Shown: in pieces, positions 53,501-55,613 of the stretch | How the letters are laid out: each line of letters begins with the position of its first letter | How positions within the stretch are numbered: the first letter of the stretch is position 1 | Source: Tetrastigma voinierianum | Lineage: Eukaryota; Streptophyta; Magnoliopsida; Vitales; Vitaceae | Direction: 5' to 3' | NCBI GenBank assembly: GCA_016808115.1 | Contig: JAEQBH010000656.1 | Location: forward strand, 3,651,001-3,715,000 | Length of the DNA stretch: 64,000 bases | Notes under the pieces: generated by a model | The model's database searches: none | Told to the model about the DNA's origin: nothing | The model's input: only the letters and a program-made list of their open reading frames with translations | Made by a program: the position numbers and the translations under genes

Positions 53501-55613
53501 TTATTAGGAAAACAAGGGATTACACATATTTATACACATTAGAAGAGGATGAGAAAAGGAAACAACAAAAAATAGAAACAAAATTATAATACAATAAGGA
53601 AACTAATGGAGAATAGAAAAAGGAAAGAATCCACGTCCTATTAGGAAACTAACCATCAACACAAATAAATTGATTTATGAATGTTGCTTGAATACTTCAA
53701 GACAGATGTCAGGAGTAAAAATAGCAGAGATATGTCATTTTCACATTGTCATATGTGTGCATATGCTTCTCTTAGTTGCTTAGCCTTTTGTATATGAAAA
53801 TGAAATTACATGTCTTCATCATGATTTTTGAGCTATATGTTTGTTCATATGTGCTACTTCTTATCACTTGATGTTTTTGAGAGGATGAAACAACTGTTGA
53901 ATGCCTGATATTCCCCATGTGCATGTCATATGAAATTGTTAAAATAAACTCTCATTAGCCTTTACCATATTGTGTTGTACATTGGAAAGAGGCTGTGTGG
54001 CAAATTTGAAGCCTGACATTGCTTGCTCTTATCCAGTATGTCGAGAAACATCTTGTCAGCAAAAAAGCAACTGTAGCTGATGTTCCTCCTGCCAATAGCA
54101 TCTGGGAAGCTGTTAAGAGTAATAATTTAAGAGAAGTATATCGCCTTATAGTGAAATCTAATGTGAGTATCATCAACACCACCTACAATGAATTGGTTGG
54201 CGTTAATTTACATCATACCGTTGATGCACAAGAGTCAGAGATTGGTTGTCCCTCAGTAGAAAGGAAGCAGTATGATCCAAGTTCCTGTCAGAGGATTAAG
54301 GATTCCAGCCCCCCAGCTAATTGTCTTCAAGGTTGTTCATTATTGCATCTTGCATGTCATCTGGGCAATCAAGTGATGGTGGAGTTGTTGTTGCAATTTG
54401 GTGCTGATATAAATATGCAAGACTTTCATGGAAGGACACCTCTGCACCATTGCATTTCCAGAGGGAACAATAAATTGGCAAAGTTTCTTCTCAGAAGGTA
54501 ATATATGCTCTACAAATGAAAACTCACATAATGGAAATTGTTTATTTTCCTGGAGAAGATAGAACTGTGTTTTCTTTTTGAATAACAAGTGAAATGCATT
54601 ATCAGATCAATAGTCCTAACCGTTCCAGCCTAAATGACATTGATGTGATAGCACCACTGCTTTTGTCATCTCTTTCTTTTGGCTGACCAAATGTATTTAA
54701 GTTGGCCAGAAAGAAATTTCCCAAGGATCTTTTTTTGTAGCATTCATTCAGGAGGATAGAGTGCTTGGATTGTTTCCTTCAGCTTTAGATAAAATGTCAT
54801 GGATAGCATTCCCTGTATCCACTGACTGGGAAAATCTTTTTAAATGGCATAAAGCAGTTATGATGTTTCAAGCAAACCAATGATGCCATTGCTTGCCCAT
54901 CATGTGTACGATAGACAATTGATATTGCAGTTTGTCTTATTGTACCAGTTGAAATTTGCTGTCCTTTCTAATGGTTAGCTGATGTTCTCTGTCAAGAGTA
55001 TATGACTACCCATGGAGGAAAGAAGGGGAAAATTTTGAGTTATCGGGTTCATCTTTTATATAGGTCTTTAAATACTATTCTGTCTACAACCCAGTTTCTA
55101 TGGTGGAGCTCTAGGGTTTACTGTGGCTAATCTTACAAATCTAAAACCTGATGGAAAATAACTTTGCTTTTCTAGAACAGGAAATTATCACTTGATTTCC
55201 TGATTTATCGATTTTAACTTGGTGTTTTACCAGAAAGATTGAGTTGCCGTTGTGTTTTTCCTCTTTGGGCTTTAGTAGGTGCGTTCAGGCAGTGTTGTGG
55301 GTATGTATGTGGTTGTGTGTAAAGACTGGGATGAAAACATCCTAAGAAAATTCATACAATAGATACTACATTTCCCACCTAGATCAGCCCAATCTCTGAT
55401 AGGTTAGATACATTTTCGTTGGGGAAGCAATGTGTTTTGCCTCCACTCTTGTGCCCAATGTTTCCCACCTAATGGGGTAGTAATATTTCTTTCATCAGAG
55501 GTGCCCGTCCTTCAATCAAAGATGGTGGAGATCTAAATGCATTGGAAAGAGCAATGGAGTTGGGAGCCATAACTGACGAGGAGCTATTTATTTTGCTAGT
55601 CGAAGGCCAGTGA
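2479..55613 (+). CDS. AGD: ARF-GAP with PH and ankyrin domains (AGD2/AGD4-like, ACAP type), 3' six exons of the gene
   Basis: The joined exons (2479-2565, 2662-2925, 12578-12699, 42747-42837, 54037-54497, 55499-55613) give 379 codons and a TGA stop. Every junction is GT..AG and phase-consistent. Residues 1-29 are the end of a PH domain (RMDWINKI, LNSHILQQ). Residues about 70-158 hold an ArfGAP zinc finger with C81, C84, C101 and C104 in CX2C-X16-CX2C spacing and the arginine finger R109 in GVHRNLG. Residues about 290-370 are two to three ankyrin repeats (LLHLACHLGN, DFHGRTPLHHC). Proteins of this family stimulate GTP hydrolysis on ARF GTPases at Golgi, endosome or plasma-membrane sites during vesicle traffic. 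The BAR domain and most of the PH domain must lie left of the window. The frame is open throughout, so the gene looks functional despite about 50 kb of inserted elements in its introns. AGD2 versus AGD4 identity is an inference. Confidence 0.93.
2662..2925 (+). CDS. AGD: AGD exon b: ArfGAP zinc finger, first part
   Basis: This 264-bp exon of 88 codons lies between acceptor CTGCAG and donor GTGCAG and is phase 0. It begins PHPGKKLLE and carries the four zinc cysteines and the arginine finger. The catalytic module is complete up to GVHISK. One position is unusual: the motif normally read as PDWAS is PYWAS here (TAT at 2842-2844), one base from GAT. A stop follows at once in the intron, so retention of this intron would truncate the protein inside the ArfGAP domain. 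Confidence 0.95.
2926..4125. other. AGD intron, no recognised feature
   Basis: This is AT-rich intron sequence between the zinc-finger exon and the gypsy element. Short open frames on both strands are low in complexity and match no family I recognise. Confidence 0.5.
4126..4406 (+). repeat. 5' LTR of the gypsy chromovirus (alignable part)
   Basis: It runs from TGGTTACTGGGTAGCC to GAGTGTATCA and aligns with 9064-9356 with scattered differences. The 3' LTR seems to start earlier (8991, just after the polypurine tract), so the true left end may lie near 4077 but is diverged. Confidence 0.75.
4410..4421 (+). other. Primer-binding site of the chromovirus
   Basis: TGGCATCAGAGC lies three bases after the LTR end and differs by one base from the initiator tRNA-Met site TGGTATCAGAGC. 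Confidence 0.7.
4615..5322 (+). pseudogene. Gypsy gag (capsid) with in-frame stops
   Basis: The frame contains RLELPIFDGTDPDGW, VFRAERFF and SMVGEAIAWFQW, the retrotransposon Gag core, then MLERFKPSQEG and FVNGLRLEI. Stops at 5086-5088 and 5320-5322 interrupt it. Capsid proteins of this family package element RNA. It is inactive as it stands. Confidence 0.85.
5371..5862 (+). pseudogene. Gypsy zinc knuckle and aspartic protease
   Basis: It lies in the same frame as gag. CYRCDEKFALGHGC is a CCHC knuckle (nucleic-acid binding). PVVVLIDSGATHNFI is the aspartic protease site with its Asp intact, followed by SQDFVRKL. The frame ends at 5862 inside the protease domain. Confidence 0.85.
5930..6961 (+). 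pseudogene. Gypsy reverse transcriptase
   Basis: Key stretches are YLYVQKKDIEKLV with SPFSSPILLVKKK (fingers), VFFDDILVYSK (catalytic FFDD in place of the usual YFDD) and LEYLGHIIS with GFLGLTGYYRKF (thumb). An A run near 6351-6358 and a TGA at 6360 break the frame, and another slip near 6590 disrupts the PFGLMN region. The polymerase is dead. Confidence 0.88.
6968..7640 (+). pseudogene. Gypsy RNase H
   Basis: The frame continues that of RT after a TAG at 6959-6961. PFIEETDASEHGLGADL holds the first RNase H Asp (usual form TDASxxGIGAVL), then QRPLAYYSHVLPP and ELMAII. After a TGA at 7247 the tether VEYRSGVENKAVDVLSRR follows. It is degenerate. Confidence 0.85.
7650..8500 (+). pseudogene. Gypsy integrase
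   Basis: A zinc-finger-like stretch near 7770 (AACTTC) precedes the core: LTMDFIEGLP (first Asp), VDRLSKYAHF, LHGVPHSIVSDSDKVF (second Asp; usual SDRDxxF). The rest is spread over shifted frames up to about 8500. At least three frameshifts inactivate it. Confidence 0.82.
8580..8975 (+). pseudogene. Integrase C terminus with chromodomain
   Basis: AYKLKLPPSTTIHPVFHVSQL is the conserved end of the gypsy integrase. EVLINWKDLPEFEATWEP is a chromodomain core. In chromoviruses this module is thought to steer insertion toward heterochromatin. The stop is at 8973. Confidence 0.85.
8980..8990 (+). other. Polypurine tract of the chromovirus
   Basis: GGGGAGGAAAA is directly followed by TGTGACTG, the probable start of the 3' LTR. 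Confidence 0.65.
8991..9356 (+). repeat. 3' LTR of the gypsy chromovirus
   Basis: It starts TGTGACTG after the polypurine tract and ends GGGTGTATCA. The part from 9064 aligns with the 5' LTR. Near the end the hexamer GGGTGT is repeated about five times (9323-9352), where the 5' LTR has GGGTGTGAGTGT. Confidence 0.75.
9540..9700 (+). pseudogene. LINE polyprotein C-terminal tail
   Basis: From 9608 the frame reads VWLDRNVKIFEDGKRTRIELWEKTG and stops with TGA at 9698-9700. The form WLxRNxxIFEDxxxxxxxLW is the usual end of plant LINE ORF2. A TGA at 9602 cuts it off from upstream sequence. It lies just right of the gypsy 3' LTR. Confidence 0.6.
9701..10842. other. AGD intron, no recognised feature
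   Basis: No coding, LTR or repeat structure was recognised, apart from a motif at about 10811-10842 that recurs right of the next element at about 11966-11998. Confidence 0.45.
10843..11281. repeat. Inverted LTR pair (palindrome of about 440 bp)
   Basis: The left arm begins TGTGAAGAAATATAAG and the right arm ends with its reverse complement just before the primer site. The outer about 80 bp of each arm match almost exactly. The centre is a mosaic of short inverted copies of TAGGATATTC. It reads as two LTRs fused head to head. Confidence 0.8.
11310..11690 (+). repeat. 14-bp minisatellite inside the miniature element
   Basis: The consensus is about GACCTTCTCCGACG, repeated with substitutions over some 27 units. 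Because 14 is not a multiple of 3, every frame gives the same 14-residue cycle (like SDLLRRTFSxGPSP). This explains the long open frame, which is not evidence of a protein. Confidence 0.8.
11750..11950 (+). repeat. 3' LTR of the miniature element
   Basis: It starts TGTTGAGAATTATAGG and ends CCATTTCACA. It contains TATATAAATAGGTAGGAC (promoter-like) and AATAAAG near the end. Confidence 0.75.
12226..12257. repeat. GGGA microsatellite
   Basis: A run of about seven GGGA units lies in the intron, about 320 bp before the exon at 12578. Confidence 0.8.
12578..12699 (+). CDS. AGD: AGD exon c: ArfGAP domain, second part
   Basis: This 122-bp exon starts after CTGCAG with GTA AGA TCT and ends AG before gtaaaa. 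It encodes VRSITLDVKVWEP, then LGNTYCNSVWEE, the second half of the ArfGAP fold. It lies 9.65 kb from the previous exon. The last codon is split: AG here plus A at 42747 gives Arg. Confidence 0.93.
13042..13130 (+). repeat. Short tandem duplication
   Basis: A unit of about 44 bp starting AATCATCAGCATTTTCCC and ending ACATTTGCCGGG occurs twice in a row. The second copy lacks four to five bases. Confidence 0.7.
13219..13414 (+). repeat. LTR 1 of the array
   Basis: 196 bp, starting TGTTGATGATC and ending TTTTTTCACA directly before primer site TGGTATCAGAGCC. Confidence 0.85.
13440..13630 (+). repeat. 14-bp minisatellite, array unit 1
   Basis: Variants of the 14-mer (GACCTTCTCCGACG-like) are repeated about 13 times between the primer site and tract TTGAGGGAG. 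Confidence 0.75.
13671..13867 (+). repeat. LTR 2 of the array
   Basis: 197 bp, TGTTGAGAATCG to CTTTTCACA. It shares its TATA-like TATATATATAAG and an AATAAAG near the 3' end with the other copies. Confidence 0.85.
13900..14085 (+). repeat. 14-bp minisatellite, array unit 2
   Basis: About 13 variants of the 14-mer precede the conserved tail AAGCTTGGTGCATATGACC and the purine tract. Confidence 0.75.
14121..14319 (+). repeat. LTR 3 of the array
   Basis: 199 bp, TGTTGAGAATCAAAG to CTTTTCACA. It is followed by a degenerate primer site TGGTATTAGAAG. Confidence 0.85.
14355..14560 (+). repeat. 14-bp minisatellite, array unit 3
   Basis: About 14 variants of the 14-mer, the most diverged of the three units, lie before tract CAGGGGGAG. 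Confidence 0.7.
14617..14820 (+). repeat. LTR 4 of the array
   Basis: 204 bp, TGTTGAGGAAAGCG to CTTTTCACA, directly followed by the right target duplication TAACT. Confidence 0.85.
15293..15487 (-). repeat. 3' LTR of the outer copia
   Basis: On the - strand it runs from TGTTGAGAATCATAGG to CTTCACA, 195 bp. The purine tract CTTGAGGGGGAG (- strand) abuts it at 15488-15500. Confidence 0.88.
15500..16319 (-). pseudogene. Copia RNase H and RT tail, heavily decayed
   Basis: The - strand around 15640-15840 matches the conserved copia RNase H text seen in the other elements here (SSAE-YRAM and CDNQAA regions). It is scattered over several frames by small insertions and deletions. Confidence 0.55.
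16320..17013 (-). pseudogene. Copia reverse transcriptase (best preserved in the window)
   Basis: Two overlapping frames give GTWDLVPLPVSKSPIGCYWVY, then QLDIKNAFLHGDLAEEVYME (first catalytic Asp), LYGLKQSPQAWFG and VYVDDIVITDND (YVDD active site). The copia RT core is thus nearly complete, with one frameshift near 16820. It is inactive without the rest of the polyprotein. Confidence 0.88.
17206..20118 (-). mobile_element. Solo LTR of a large Ty3/gypsy element (Tat/Ogre-like)
   Basis: The right end, read on the - strand, is TGTAGACCCTTAATTTTGTCC, the kind of start seen in Tat/Ogre LTRs. The other end contains GGAGTCGCCA text common in this group. The host copia sequence resumes on both sides and no internal region is present, so it is read as a solo LTR. 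The left boundary is uncertain and no clear 5-bp duplication was found. Confidence 0.6.
18050..18960. repeat. About 185-bp subrepeats within the gypsy solo LTR
   Basis: Five diverged units contain GAATGACTGAGAACCGACAC (near 18162, 18348, 18714, 18903; one diverged near 18535), CTCAAAATTTGT and GAGTCAGGAATCCAA. Spacing is about 175-190 bp. Confidence 0.7.
20119..21067 (-). pseudogene. Outer copia integrase region, decayed
   Basis: The - strand text corresponds to the integrase core and C-terminal region found at 23100-23760 in the inner copia. No long frame remains. It is interrupted on the left by the solo LTR and on the right by the inner copia. Confidence 0.5.
21068..21292 (-). repeat. 3' LTR of the inner copia
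   Basis: It aligns with 25728-25952. On the - strand it starts TATAGTATGTAATAAA, lacking the TGT seen at the other LTR, and ends TTTCTACA. Confidence 0.82.
21482..21814 (-). pseudogene. Copia RNase H (inner element)
   Basis: The frame reads FTDKDWAVSKEDRRSTSGYYV, then SWKSKKHTVVSQSSTEFEYI and LWCDNVSASY. This is the copia RNase H; the usual ADWAG is KDWAV and AEYRAM is FEYIAM. Confidence 0.85.
21892..22332 (-). pseudogene. Copia reverse transcriptase, C-terminal half (inner element)
   Basis: KSDHSVVYRNSQAGII leads to VVYVDDIIITGDD (catalytic YVDD), then LSMLKYFLGAKVIRSKRGIF. The N-terminal half lies in other frames up to about 22740. Confidence 0.87.
22828..23760 (-). pseudogene. Copia integrase C terminus and RT linker (inner element)
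   Basis: A frame at 22828-23163 contains YRCYYPSLQRHLVSTDVTFLE and HTSQGEDDDLLVYTR, the conserved stretch after the integrase. Upstream (- strand) the integrase core is broken into short frames. Confidence 0.7.
24056..24358 (-). pseudogene. Copia protease with damaged active site (inner element)
   Basis: The protease reads KWVLDSRAIDHMTGNSSLF where the family has DSGATDHMTGN. The Gly of the DSG triad is Arg and T is I. TVTLANGSQFCVLGSSTI follows. The Asp is kept, but the loop is unlikely to work. Confidence 0.85.
24478..25261 (-). pseudogene. Copia gag with zinc knuckle (inner element)
   Basis: The N-terminal part (24878-25261) has SPNYLDWSKTVRLYL and DRWLEDDARLFLLIHNSIES, the UBN2-type copia Gag. 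The C-terminal part (24478-24780) has CYYYRKHGHVIWV, a CCHC knuckle with missing residues (usual CxYCKxxGHxxxxC). Stops separate the two. Confidence 0.85.
25728..25952 (-). repeat. 5' LTR of the inner copia
   Basis: On the - strand it starts TGTTATAGTATATATC and ends TTAGTTTCTAC before primer site TTGATATCAAAGCC. Confidence 0.82.
26096..26389 (-). pseudogene. Copia protease of the outer element
   Basis: LGPWILDSGASNHLSGNKDLF holds an intact DSGAS site, then TLANGTQTMAKGIG and NLISISKLI. The frame is cut at 26389 by the nested miniature LTR element, whose target duplication begins there. Confidence 0.88.
26505..26660 (+). repeat. 14-bp minisatellite in the second miniature family
   Basis: Successive 14-mers such as GACCTTCTCTGACA, AACCTTCTTCGGTG and AACCTTCTCCCGCG run without a slip for at least eight units. 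Confidence 0.8.
26898..27077 (+). repeat. 3' LTR of the second miniature family
   Basis: 180 bp, starting TGTTAAGAATTAATTTCC after tract GAGAGGGAG and ending ATTTTTCTTCACA. It carries GGAGTATAAATATG as a promoter-like box. Confidence 0.82.
27265..28115 (-). pseudogene. Copia gag of the outer element
   Basis: The N-terminal part (27867-28115) reads RLKESDNYQSWANSVTLWFIG and SVAEDKRPQW, a copia Gag start. The C-terminal part (27265-27687) has NMDQIFMILTLIKRGIEFDNI and LTFDDLFAQLLRHS. At least one frame break separates them. Confidence 0.82.
28655..28668 (-). other. Primer-binding site of the outer copia
   Basis: On the - strand it reads TGGTATCAGAGCTA directly after the LTR end, the initiator tRNA-Met type. 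Confidence 0.82.
28669..28864 (-). repeat. 5' LTR of the outer copia
   Basis: 196 bp, on the - strand TGTTGAGAATCATAGG to TTCGTCACA. It contains TATATAAGTAGGTAGGAC and AATAAGAAAA. Its start and promoter region resemble those of the 14-bp-repeat miniature elements at 10843 and 13219. Confidence 0.88.
28870..28938 (-). repeat. Separated part of a small LTR element's 3' LTR
   Basis: This piece ends GTAAGATTTGGGTT and continues at 40441 with GGGTTTAATATG once copia H3 is removed. Together they match the intact LTR at about 40765-40837. See the entry at 40441. Confidence 0.6.
29062..29274 (-). pseudogene. Copia RNase H of H3
   Basis: The frame reads SRSSAEFEYKAMTQFVCEIMW, LWCDNQATLHIASNLVFHERIKHIEIDCHF, the C-terminal part of copia RNase H with CDNQAT kept. 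The N-terminal part (29280-29420) is out of frame. Confidence 0.85.
29623..29781 (+). repeat. 5' LTR of the third family
   Basis: 159 bp, TGTTAAGGTTTAC to CTCTCAACA, followed at once by the primer site. Confidence 0.8.
30035..30105 (-). repeat. 14-bp minisatellite in reverse orientation
   Basis: GAAGATCCGCTAGA, GGAGATCCGACTGA and GAAGATATGTCGGA follow each other in 14-bp steps. Their reverse complements match the GGATCTTCTCCGACG-type units of the other miniature elements. The piece lies at the junction between the third-family leader and copia X. Confidence 0.65.
30106..30540 (-). pseudogene. Copia gag (element X, inverted part)
   Basis: The frame reads VKCRLYLRSIHMTSHLDKD, DRWLEDDACLLLQIRNSIDN and FVYSGKGNISRIFDVCRTFYR, close to the Gag of the inner copia at 24878-25261. 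The N-terminal end near 30440-30530 is frame-shifted, and the piece stops at the minisatellite junction. Confidence 0.85.
30917..31062 (-). repeat. Truncated 5' LTR of element X
   Basis: On the - strand it matches the LTR at 35439-35600 from AGGAAACTTGTCATATAGAG onward but lacks the first about 45 bp. A primer site TGGTATCAGAACC (- strand) abuts it. A 24-bp AT run lies at 30975-31000. Confidence 0.75.
31070..32344 (+). pseudogene. Copia protease to integrase region (element X), heavily decayed
   Basis: Short pieces are readable: VSILCYFADDYSRTTWQYLMKNR at about 31826-31892 (integrase core, usual FVDDFSRxTW), SLRSDNAKEYVSEQF near 31960 (second Asp, usual RSDNGxEY) and GYSRKGYR-like text before 32344. 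Many single-base indels break it. Confidence 0.7.
32345..33528. mobile_element. Non-autonomous DNA transposon, copy 1
   Basis: The ends are perfect 17-bp inverted repeats, AGGTGGTGTTTGTTTTT and its complement, 1184 bp apart. The copia X sequence GGATATAGG resumes as TGTTATTGTCC on the other side. There is no transposase. The interior is AT-rich (33000-33160) and related to copy 2 at 35680. The superfamily is unclear, because the junction CACCTAGGTG hides any target duplication. Confidence 0.78.
33960..34860 (+). pseudogene. Copia reverse transcriptase (element X)
   Basis: FTMKVNPNGFIARLKARLVAKGYA and DTFSPVAKMTSIRLFISLAA lead to HQFAIKNVFLHGDLQEEVYME, where the first catalytic Asp (usual QLDIKN) is Ala. 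The YVDD region near 34485 is frame-shifted. FRYFLGIEDMRSKHGIFLSQR and GKLNYLTVIRPDI follow. Confidence 0.85.
34860..35420 (+). pseudogene. Copia RNase H (element X), decayed
   Basis: Conserved text such as FTDADxAGSKEDRRS (near 34965) and WLHQLLMEVHVGN-like (near 35140) lies in several frames. Confidence 0.65.
35439..35600 (+). repeat. 3' LTR of element X
   Basis: 162 bp, TGTTATAGTATATC to TTTCTACA, following tract ACTTGAGGGAGAG. Confidence 0.82.
35680..36882. mobile_element. Non-autonomous DNA transposon, copy 2
   Basis: It starts AGGTGGTGTTTGTTTTTT and matches copy 1 along its length (for example GGGATGACAA, TAAATTGCCATAAGGGTT, GCAATATGAA). The right end near 36882 (CAACCAACGC) is eroded. 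The similar length but clear divergence suggests independent insertions. Confidence 0.65.
36968..37131 (+). repeat. 3' LTR of the third family
   Basis: 164 bp, TGTTAAGGTTAGTC to CTCTCTACA. The H3 copia sequence resumes at 37132 with GTGCCATAGGGG. Confidence 0.8.
37132..38930 (-). pseudogene. H3 copia reverse transcriptase and integrase
   Basis: Frames include MEQPLGFVAQGEIDRVCHLRKS with LYGLKQSPRA (RT), MKEMDALNDNGTWDLV-type text near 37830 (RT start), NQGEGDDLLVYYV, and FGCTCFVLDVHPQVSKLDPKS with FLGYSRVQKGYRFY (integrase C terminus). The core between 38500 and 38930 is out of frame. Confidence 0.82.
38931..39505 (-). pseudogene. H3 copia protease and GAG-pre-integrase
   Basis: SSKWVINSGATDHMTGNSSLF is the protease site with the catalytic Asp changed to Asn (NSGAT for DSGAT). 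VYILELEAPTFVACS, LYCHLGHPSLSLLNKL and CESCQCAQLHHVHLSHR form the GAG-pre-integrase zinc region (HxxxGHP..CxxC), intact but frame-separated. Confidence 0.87.
39506..40229 (-). pseudogene. H3 copia gag remnant and leader
   Basis: Near 39540-39640 the - strand shows a CHYFHNPGHVHRDC-like zinc knuckle. The rest of gag is missing or unreadable, so H3 lost most of its gag. Leader sequence runs to the primer site TGGTATTAGAGCC (- strand, about 40230-40242). Confidence 0.6.
40230..40440 (-). repeat. 5' LTR and primer site of H3
   Basis: On the - strand it starts TGTTATGGTACGTATC and ends near CTATTTGTTTTTTTTAA before the primer site. It is related to the LTR of the inner copia. Confidence 0.75.
40441..40837 (-). 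mobile_element. Small TRIM-like LTR element split by copia H3 and by a SINE
   Basis: On the - strand the 5' LTR starts TGTTAAAAAACATG (40837) and ends GTATAACA. Primer site TGGTATCAAAGC follows, then an internal region with GGGGTTCGAGCCACC, tract GTGAGGGAGGG, and a 3' LTR starting TGTTAAGAAACATG at 40473. This LTR is interrupted at 40441 by H3 and continues at 28938-28870. There is no coding sequence. A SINE sits in the primer site. Confidence 0.72.
40619..40749 (-). mobile_element. tRNA-derived SINE
   Basis: On the - strand an A box (GCTTAGCTCAAGTGGTAGAGC) and a B box (AGGTTCGAGTCT) have tRNA-like spacing, followed by an A-rich tail. A 17-bp direct repeat AGCTTTGATACCATGTT (40602-40618 and 40750-40766) flanks it, a typical SINE target duplication. 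The duplicated target contains the TRIM primer site. Confidence 0.82.
41314..41408 (+). mobile_element. tRNA-derived SINE with poly(A) tail
   Basis: A box-like GTCTCAAATGGTAAAGGG and B box AGGTTCAAGTCC precede a run of about 18 A. Near-identical flanks ATAGAAGTATAAAAAAT (41298) and ATAGAAGGATAAAAAAAT (41431) form the target duplication. The 41409-41430 spacer holds a second A run. Confidence 0.72.
41521..41906 (+). mobile_element. 386-bp TRIM-like element with 121-bp terminal repeats
   Basis: Direct repeats 41521-41641 and 41785-41906 both start TGATACGAT and contain GAATTGTGGAGTGGTAC, CGGTCTTTTG and TATTGGGCTTGGGTACC. Flanks AATAT (41516-41520) and AATAC (41907-41911) form a 4/5 target duplication. 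The internal part is 143 bp with tract CTAGGGTGGGCAG before the second repeat. The primer site does not match initiator tRNA-Met. Confidence 0.72.
41968..42015 (+). repeat. TAG/TAA microsatellite
   Basis: About six TAG units pass into about nine TAA units. Confidence 0.85.
42401..42608 (+). repeat. 104-bp tandem duplication upstream of AGD exon d
   Basis: ATATTAACCAC(A/T)C.. starts at 42401 and again at 42505. The two copies differ at only a few bases, so the duplication is fairly recent. It ends about 140 bp before the exon. Confidence 0.85.
42747..42837 (+). CDS. AGD: AGD exon d: 91-bp linker exon
   Basis: This short exon completes the split Arg and then encodes 30 residues beginning LGESHVFSTT and ending KDAIHQKEKYIHAK. 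The pattern KDAxxxKEKYIxAKY is the conserved link between the ArfGAP and ankyrin parts in this family. It lies between acceptor TTATGCAG and donor GTGCTT, and the next exon continues in phase 0 with YVEKHL. It sits alone, 30.0 kb from the upstream exon and 11.2 kb from the downstream one, and is preceded by a T run and a TG run at 42671-42697. Confidence 0.88.
43200..43312 (-). pseudogene. Possible LINE RNase H fragment
   Basis: The frame reads SSLGNSFSWSSQSTNEVAGRLAKHG, resembling the end of plant LINE/RNase H domains (..RxxNxVADxLAKxG). It is a fragment only, with no neighbouring LINE text recognised. Confidence 0.35.
43426..43594 (-). repeat. 3' LTR of copia A
   Basis: 169 bp; on the - strand TGTTATAGCATAGTAG to CTATGATTACA. 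It is closely related to the LTRs of copia B. Confidence 0.82.
43785..44105 (-). pseudogene. Copia A RNase H
   Basis: KIECFFYVDWVGSKEDKRSTS, SWKSKKQSVVSWSSVESYRAMAQ and LWCDNQAAMHITSNFVFHE mark a nearly complete copia RNase H in one frame (usual DADWAG is YVDWVG). Confidence 0.87.
44491..45150 (-). pseudogene. Copia A reverse transcriptase
   Basis: GAWDLVHLPTRKKAIGCRWMF, LRLMHVAKLTSVHLFISLATS, HKLDIKNVFLNGDLQEAVY (first Asp kept) and VVYLDYIFITESD, where the YVDD active site is YLDY. It is spread over three frames. Confidence 0.85.
45151..45748 (-). pseudogene. Copia A integrase C terminus
   Basis: VSTTCFFINRMPSLVVNWATPY and FGCTCFFLYIHPQVSKLD match the end of copia integrase. Comparison with H3 (38560-38930) shows about 0.3 kb of core missing between this piece and the part resuming at 52013. 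Confidence 0.75.
45749..45909 (-). repeat. 3' LTR of copia B
   Basis: About 161 bp, aligning with 51844-52012. The last few bases next to the tract CGGCGGGAAG (- strand) are lost. Confidence 0.75.
45978..46926 (-). pseudogene. Copia B RNase H and RT end, with a local duplication
   Basis: MWIHQQLMEVGIETSVPTKLC with DNQAAMHIESKPIFHEWTKHI is the RNase H end. The stretch CAAAATATTCCGCG..TAGGATATGCTC is present twice (about 46380-46540 and 46575-46780), each with the TKIECFFDADWVGSKEDKRST text. GERYKRLVRKLNYLTVTCPDIAY is RT tail. One of the two RNase H starts is an internal tandem duplication of about 240 bp. Confidence 0.75.
46927..47600 (-). pseudogene. Copia B reverse transcriptase
   Basis: The - strand shows YVDDIVIIRSDSKG near 47050-47100 and QLDIKNVFLHRDFQEEIYME near 47290-47360, interrupted by several frameshifts and stops. 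The RT is recognisable but dead. Confidence 0.75.
48044..48955 (-). pseudogene. Copia B integrase and GAG-pre-integrase
   Basis: NAPKHFWAGPVSITCFLTNKMP and FGCSCFVRDVRPQVSKLDSKS (C terminus), then FKYIVTFVDDFSRVTWLYQMKS and TLRSDN (core with two catalytic Asp). From 48690 to 48890 the text is riddled with small indels compared with 38950-39180. Confidence 0.8.
48956..51044 (+). mobile_element. Solo LTR of a Ty3/gypsy element (Tekay/Del-like)
   Basis: It is flanked by a perfect duplication GAATT (48951-48955 and 51045-51049). It begins (T)GTAAGGCGAGAGATTC, then TTACGGAAAAGGGCAAAATC, and ends GGCGGACCCGAGGAATTGGG CGTCAC. Host copia text reads straight across it (AAAGAGAATT / GAATTGGTAAACTTAG). 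There is no internal region. The ends resemble those of the LTR at 60790-63619, and the lineage name is an inference. Confidence 0.82.
51050..51843 (-). pseudogene. Copia B protease, gag remnant and leader
   Basis: FITLADGSTSCVLGSGTIHPTP and LTSILSLP are the second half of the protease. A zinc-knuckle remnant lies near 51260-51310. The DSGA region is missing. The leader up to the primer site (51832-51843) is GC-rich and has no gag frame. Confidence 0.7.
51844..52012 (-). repeat. 5' LTR of copia B
   Basis: 169 bp; on the - strand TGTAATAGTATTATAG to CTATGATTACA followed by TGGTATCAAAGCC. Confidence 0.82.
52013..52990 (-). pseudogene. Copia A, right part (GAG-pre-integrase, protease, gag end)
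   Basis: VNKRASAPFELVHFDVWV (start of integrase), YESCQYVKLLCMHLS (zinc region), LSLPQSSFNLIHVSKLIRTLN and RIIDKGHKFGGLYIID (protease end), plus a ICHLISSSSILVIDFRAIDHMIG-like protease site near 52540-52600. There is a gag zinc-knuckle remnant near 52690-52740. No gag body, primer site or 5' LTR follows, so A is truncated. Confidence 0.75.
53316..53338. repeat. AT microsatellite
   Basis: About eleven AT units lie in the last large AGD intron. Confidence 0.85.
53470..53661 (-). repeat. Probable solo LTR (copia-like)
   Basis: On the - strand it starts TGTTGATGGTTAGTTTCC and ends TTCCTTTTCTCTTAACA, with a TATAAATATG box in between. That is the size and terminal form of the copia LTRs here. No partner and no clear target duplication were found. 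Confidence 0.5.
54037..54497 (+). CDS. AGD: AGD exon e: linker and ankyrin repeats
   Basis: This 461-bp exon starts after TTATCCAG with TAT GTC GAG (YVEK) and ends AG before gtaata. It encodes the helical stretch SIWEAVKSNNLREVYRLIV, a variable acidic and serine-rich linker, and ankyrin repeats (CSLLHLACHLGNQ, VELLLQFGADINMQD, RTPLHHCISRGNN). Ankyrin repeats mediate protein contacts in ACAP-type ARF-GAPs. An in-frame ATG at 54019 lies inside the intron and is not a start. Confidence 0.94.
54498..55498. other. Last AGD intron, no recognised feature
   Basis: This 1-kb intron with a GTAATA donor and TTTCATCAG acceptor contains no element I recognise. Confidence 0.6.
55499..55613 (+). CDS. AGD: AGD exon f: last ankyrin repeat, C terminus and stop
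   Basis: This 115-bp terminal exon follows a clear pyrimidine-rich acceptor (TTTCTTTCATCAG). Its first A completes the split Arg codon. The frame then reads GARPSIKDGGDLNALERA and ends DEELFILLVEGQ with TGA at 55611-55613. This C-terminal tail is typical of the AGD2/AGD4 branch from memory of the family. Confidence 0.92.

Noticed and set aside
54019..54036. In-frame ATG upstream of the ankyrin exon as a start codon
   Set aside because: The acceptor TTATCCAG at 54036 and exact phase with exon d show that the six codons before it are intron.
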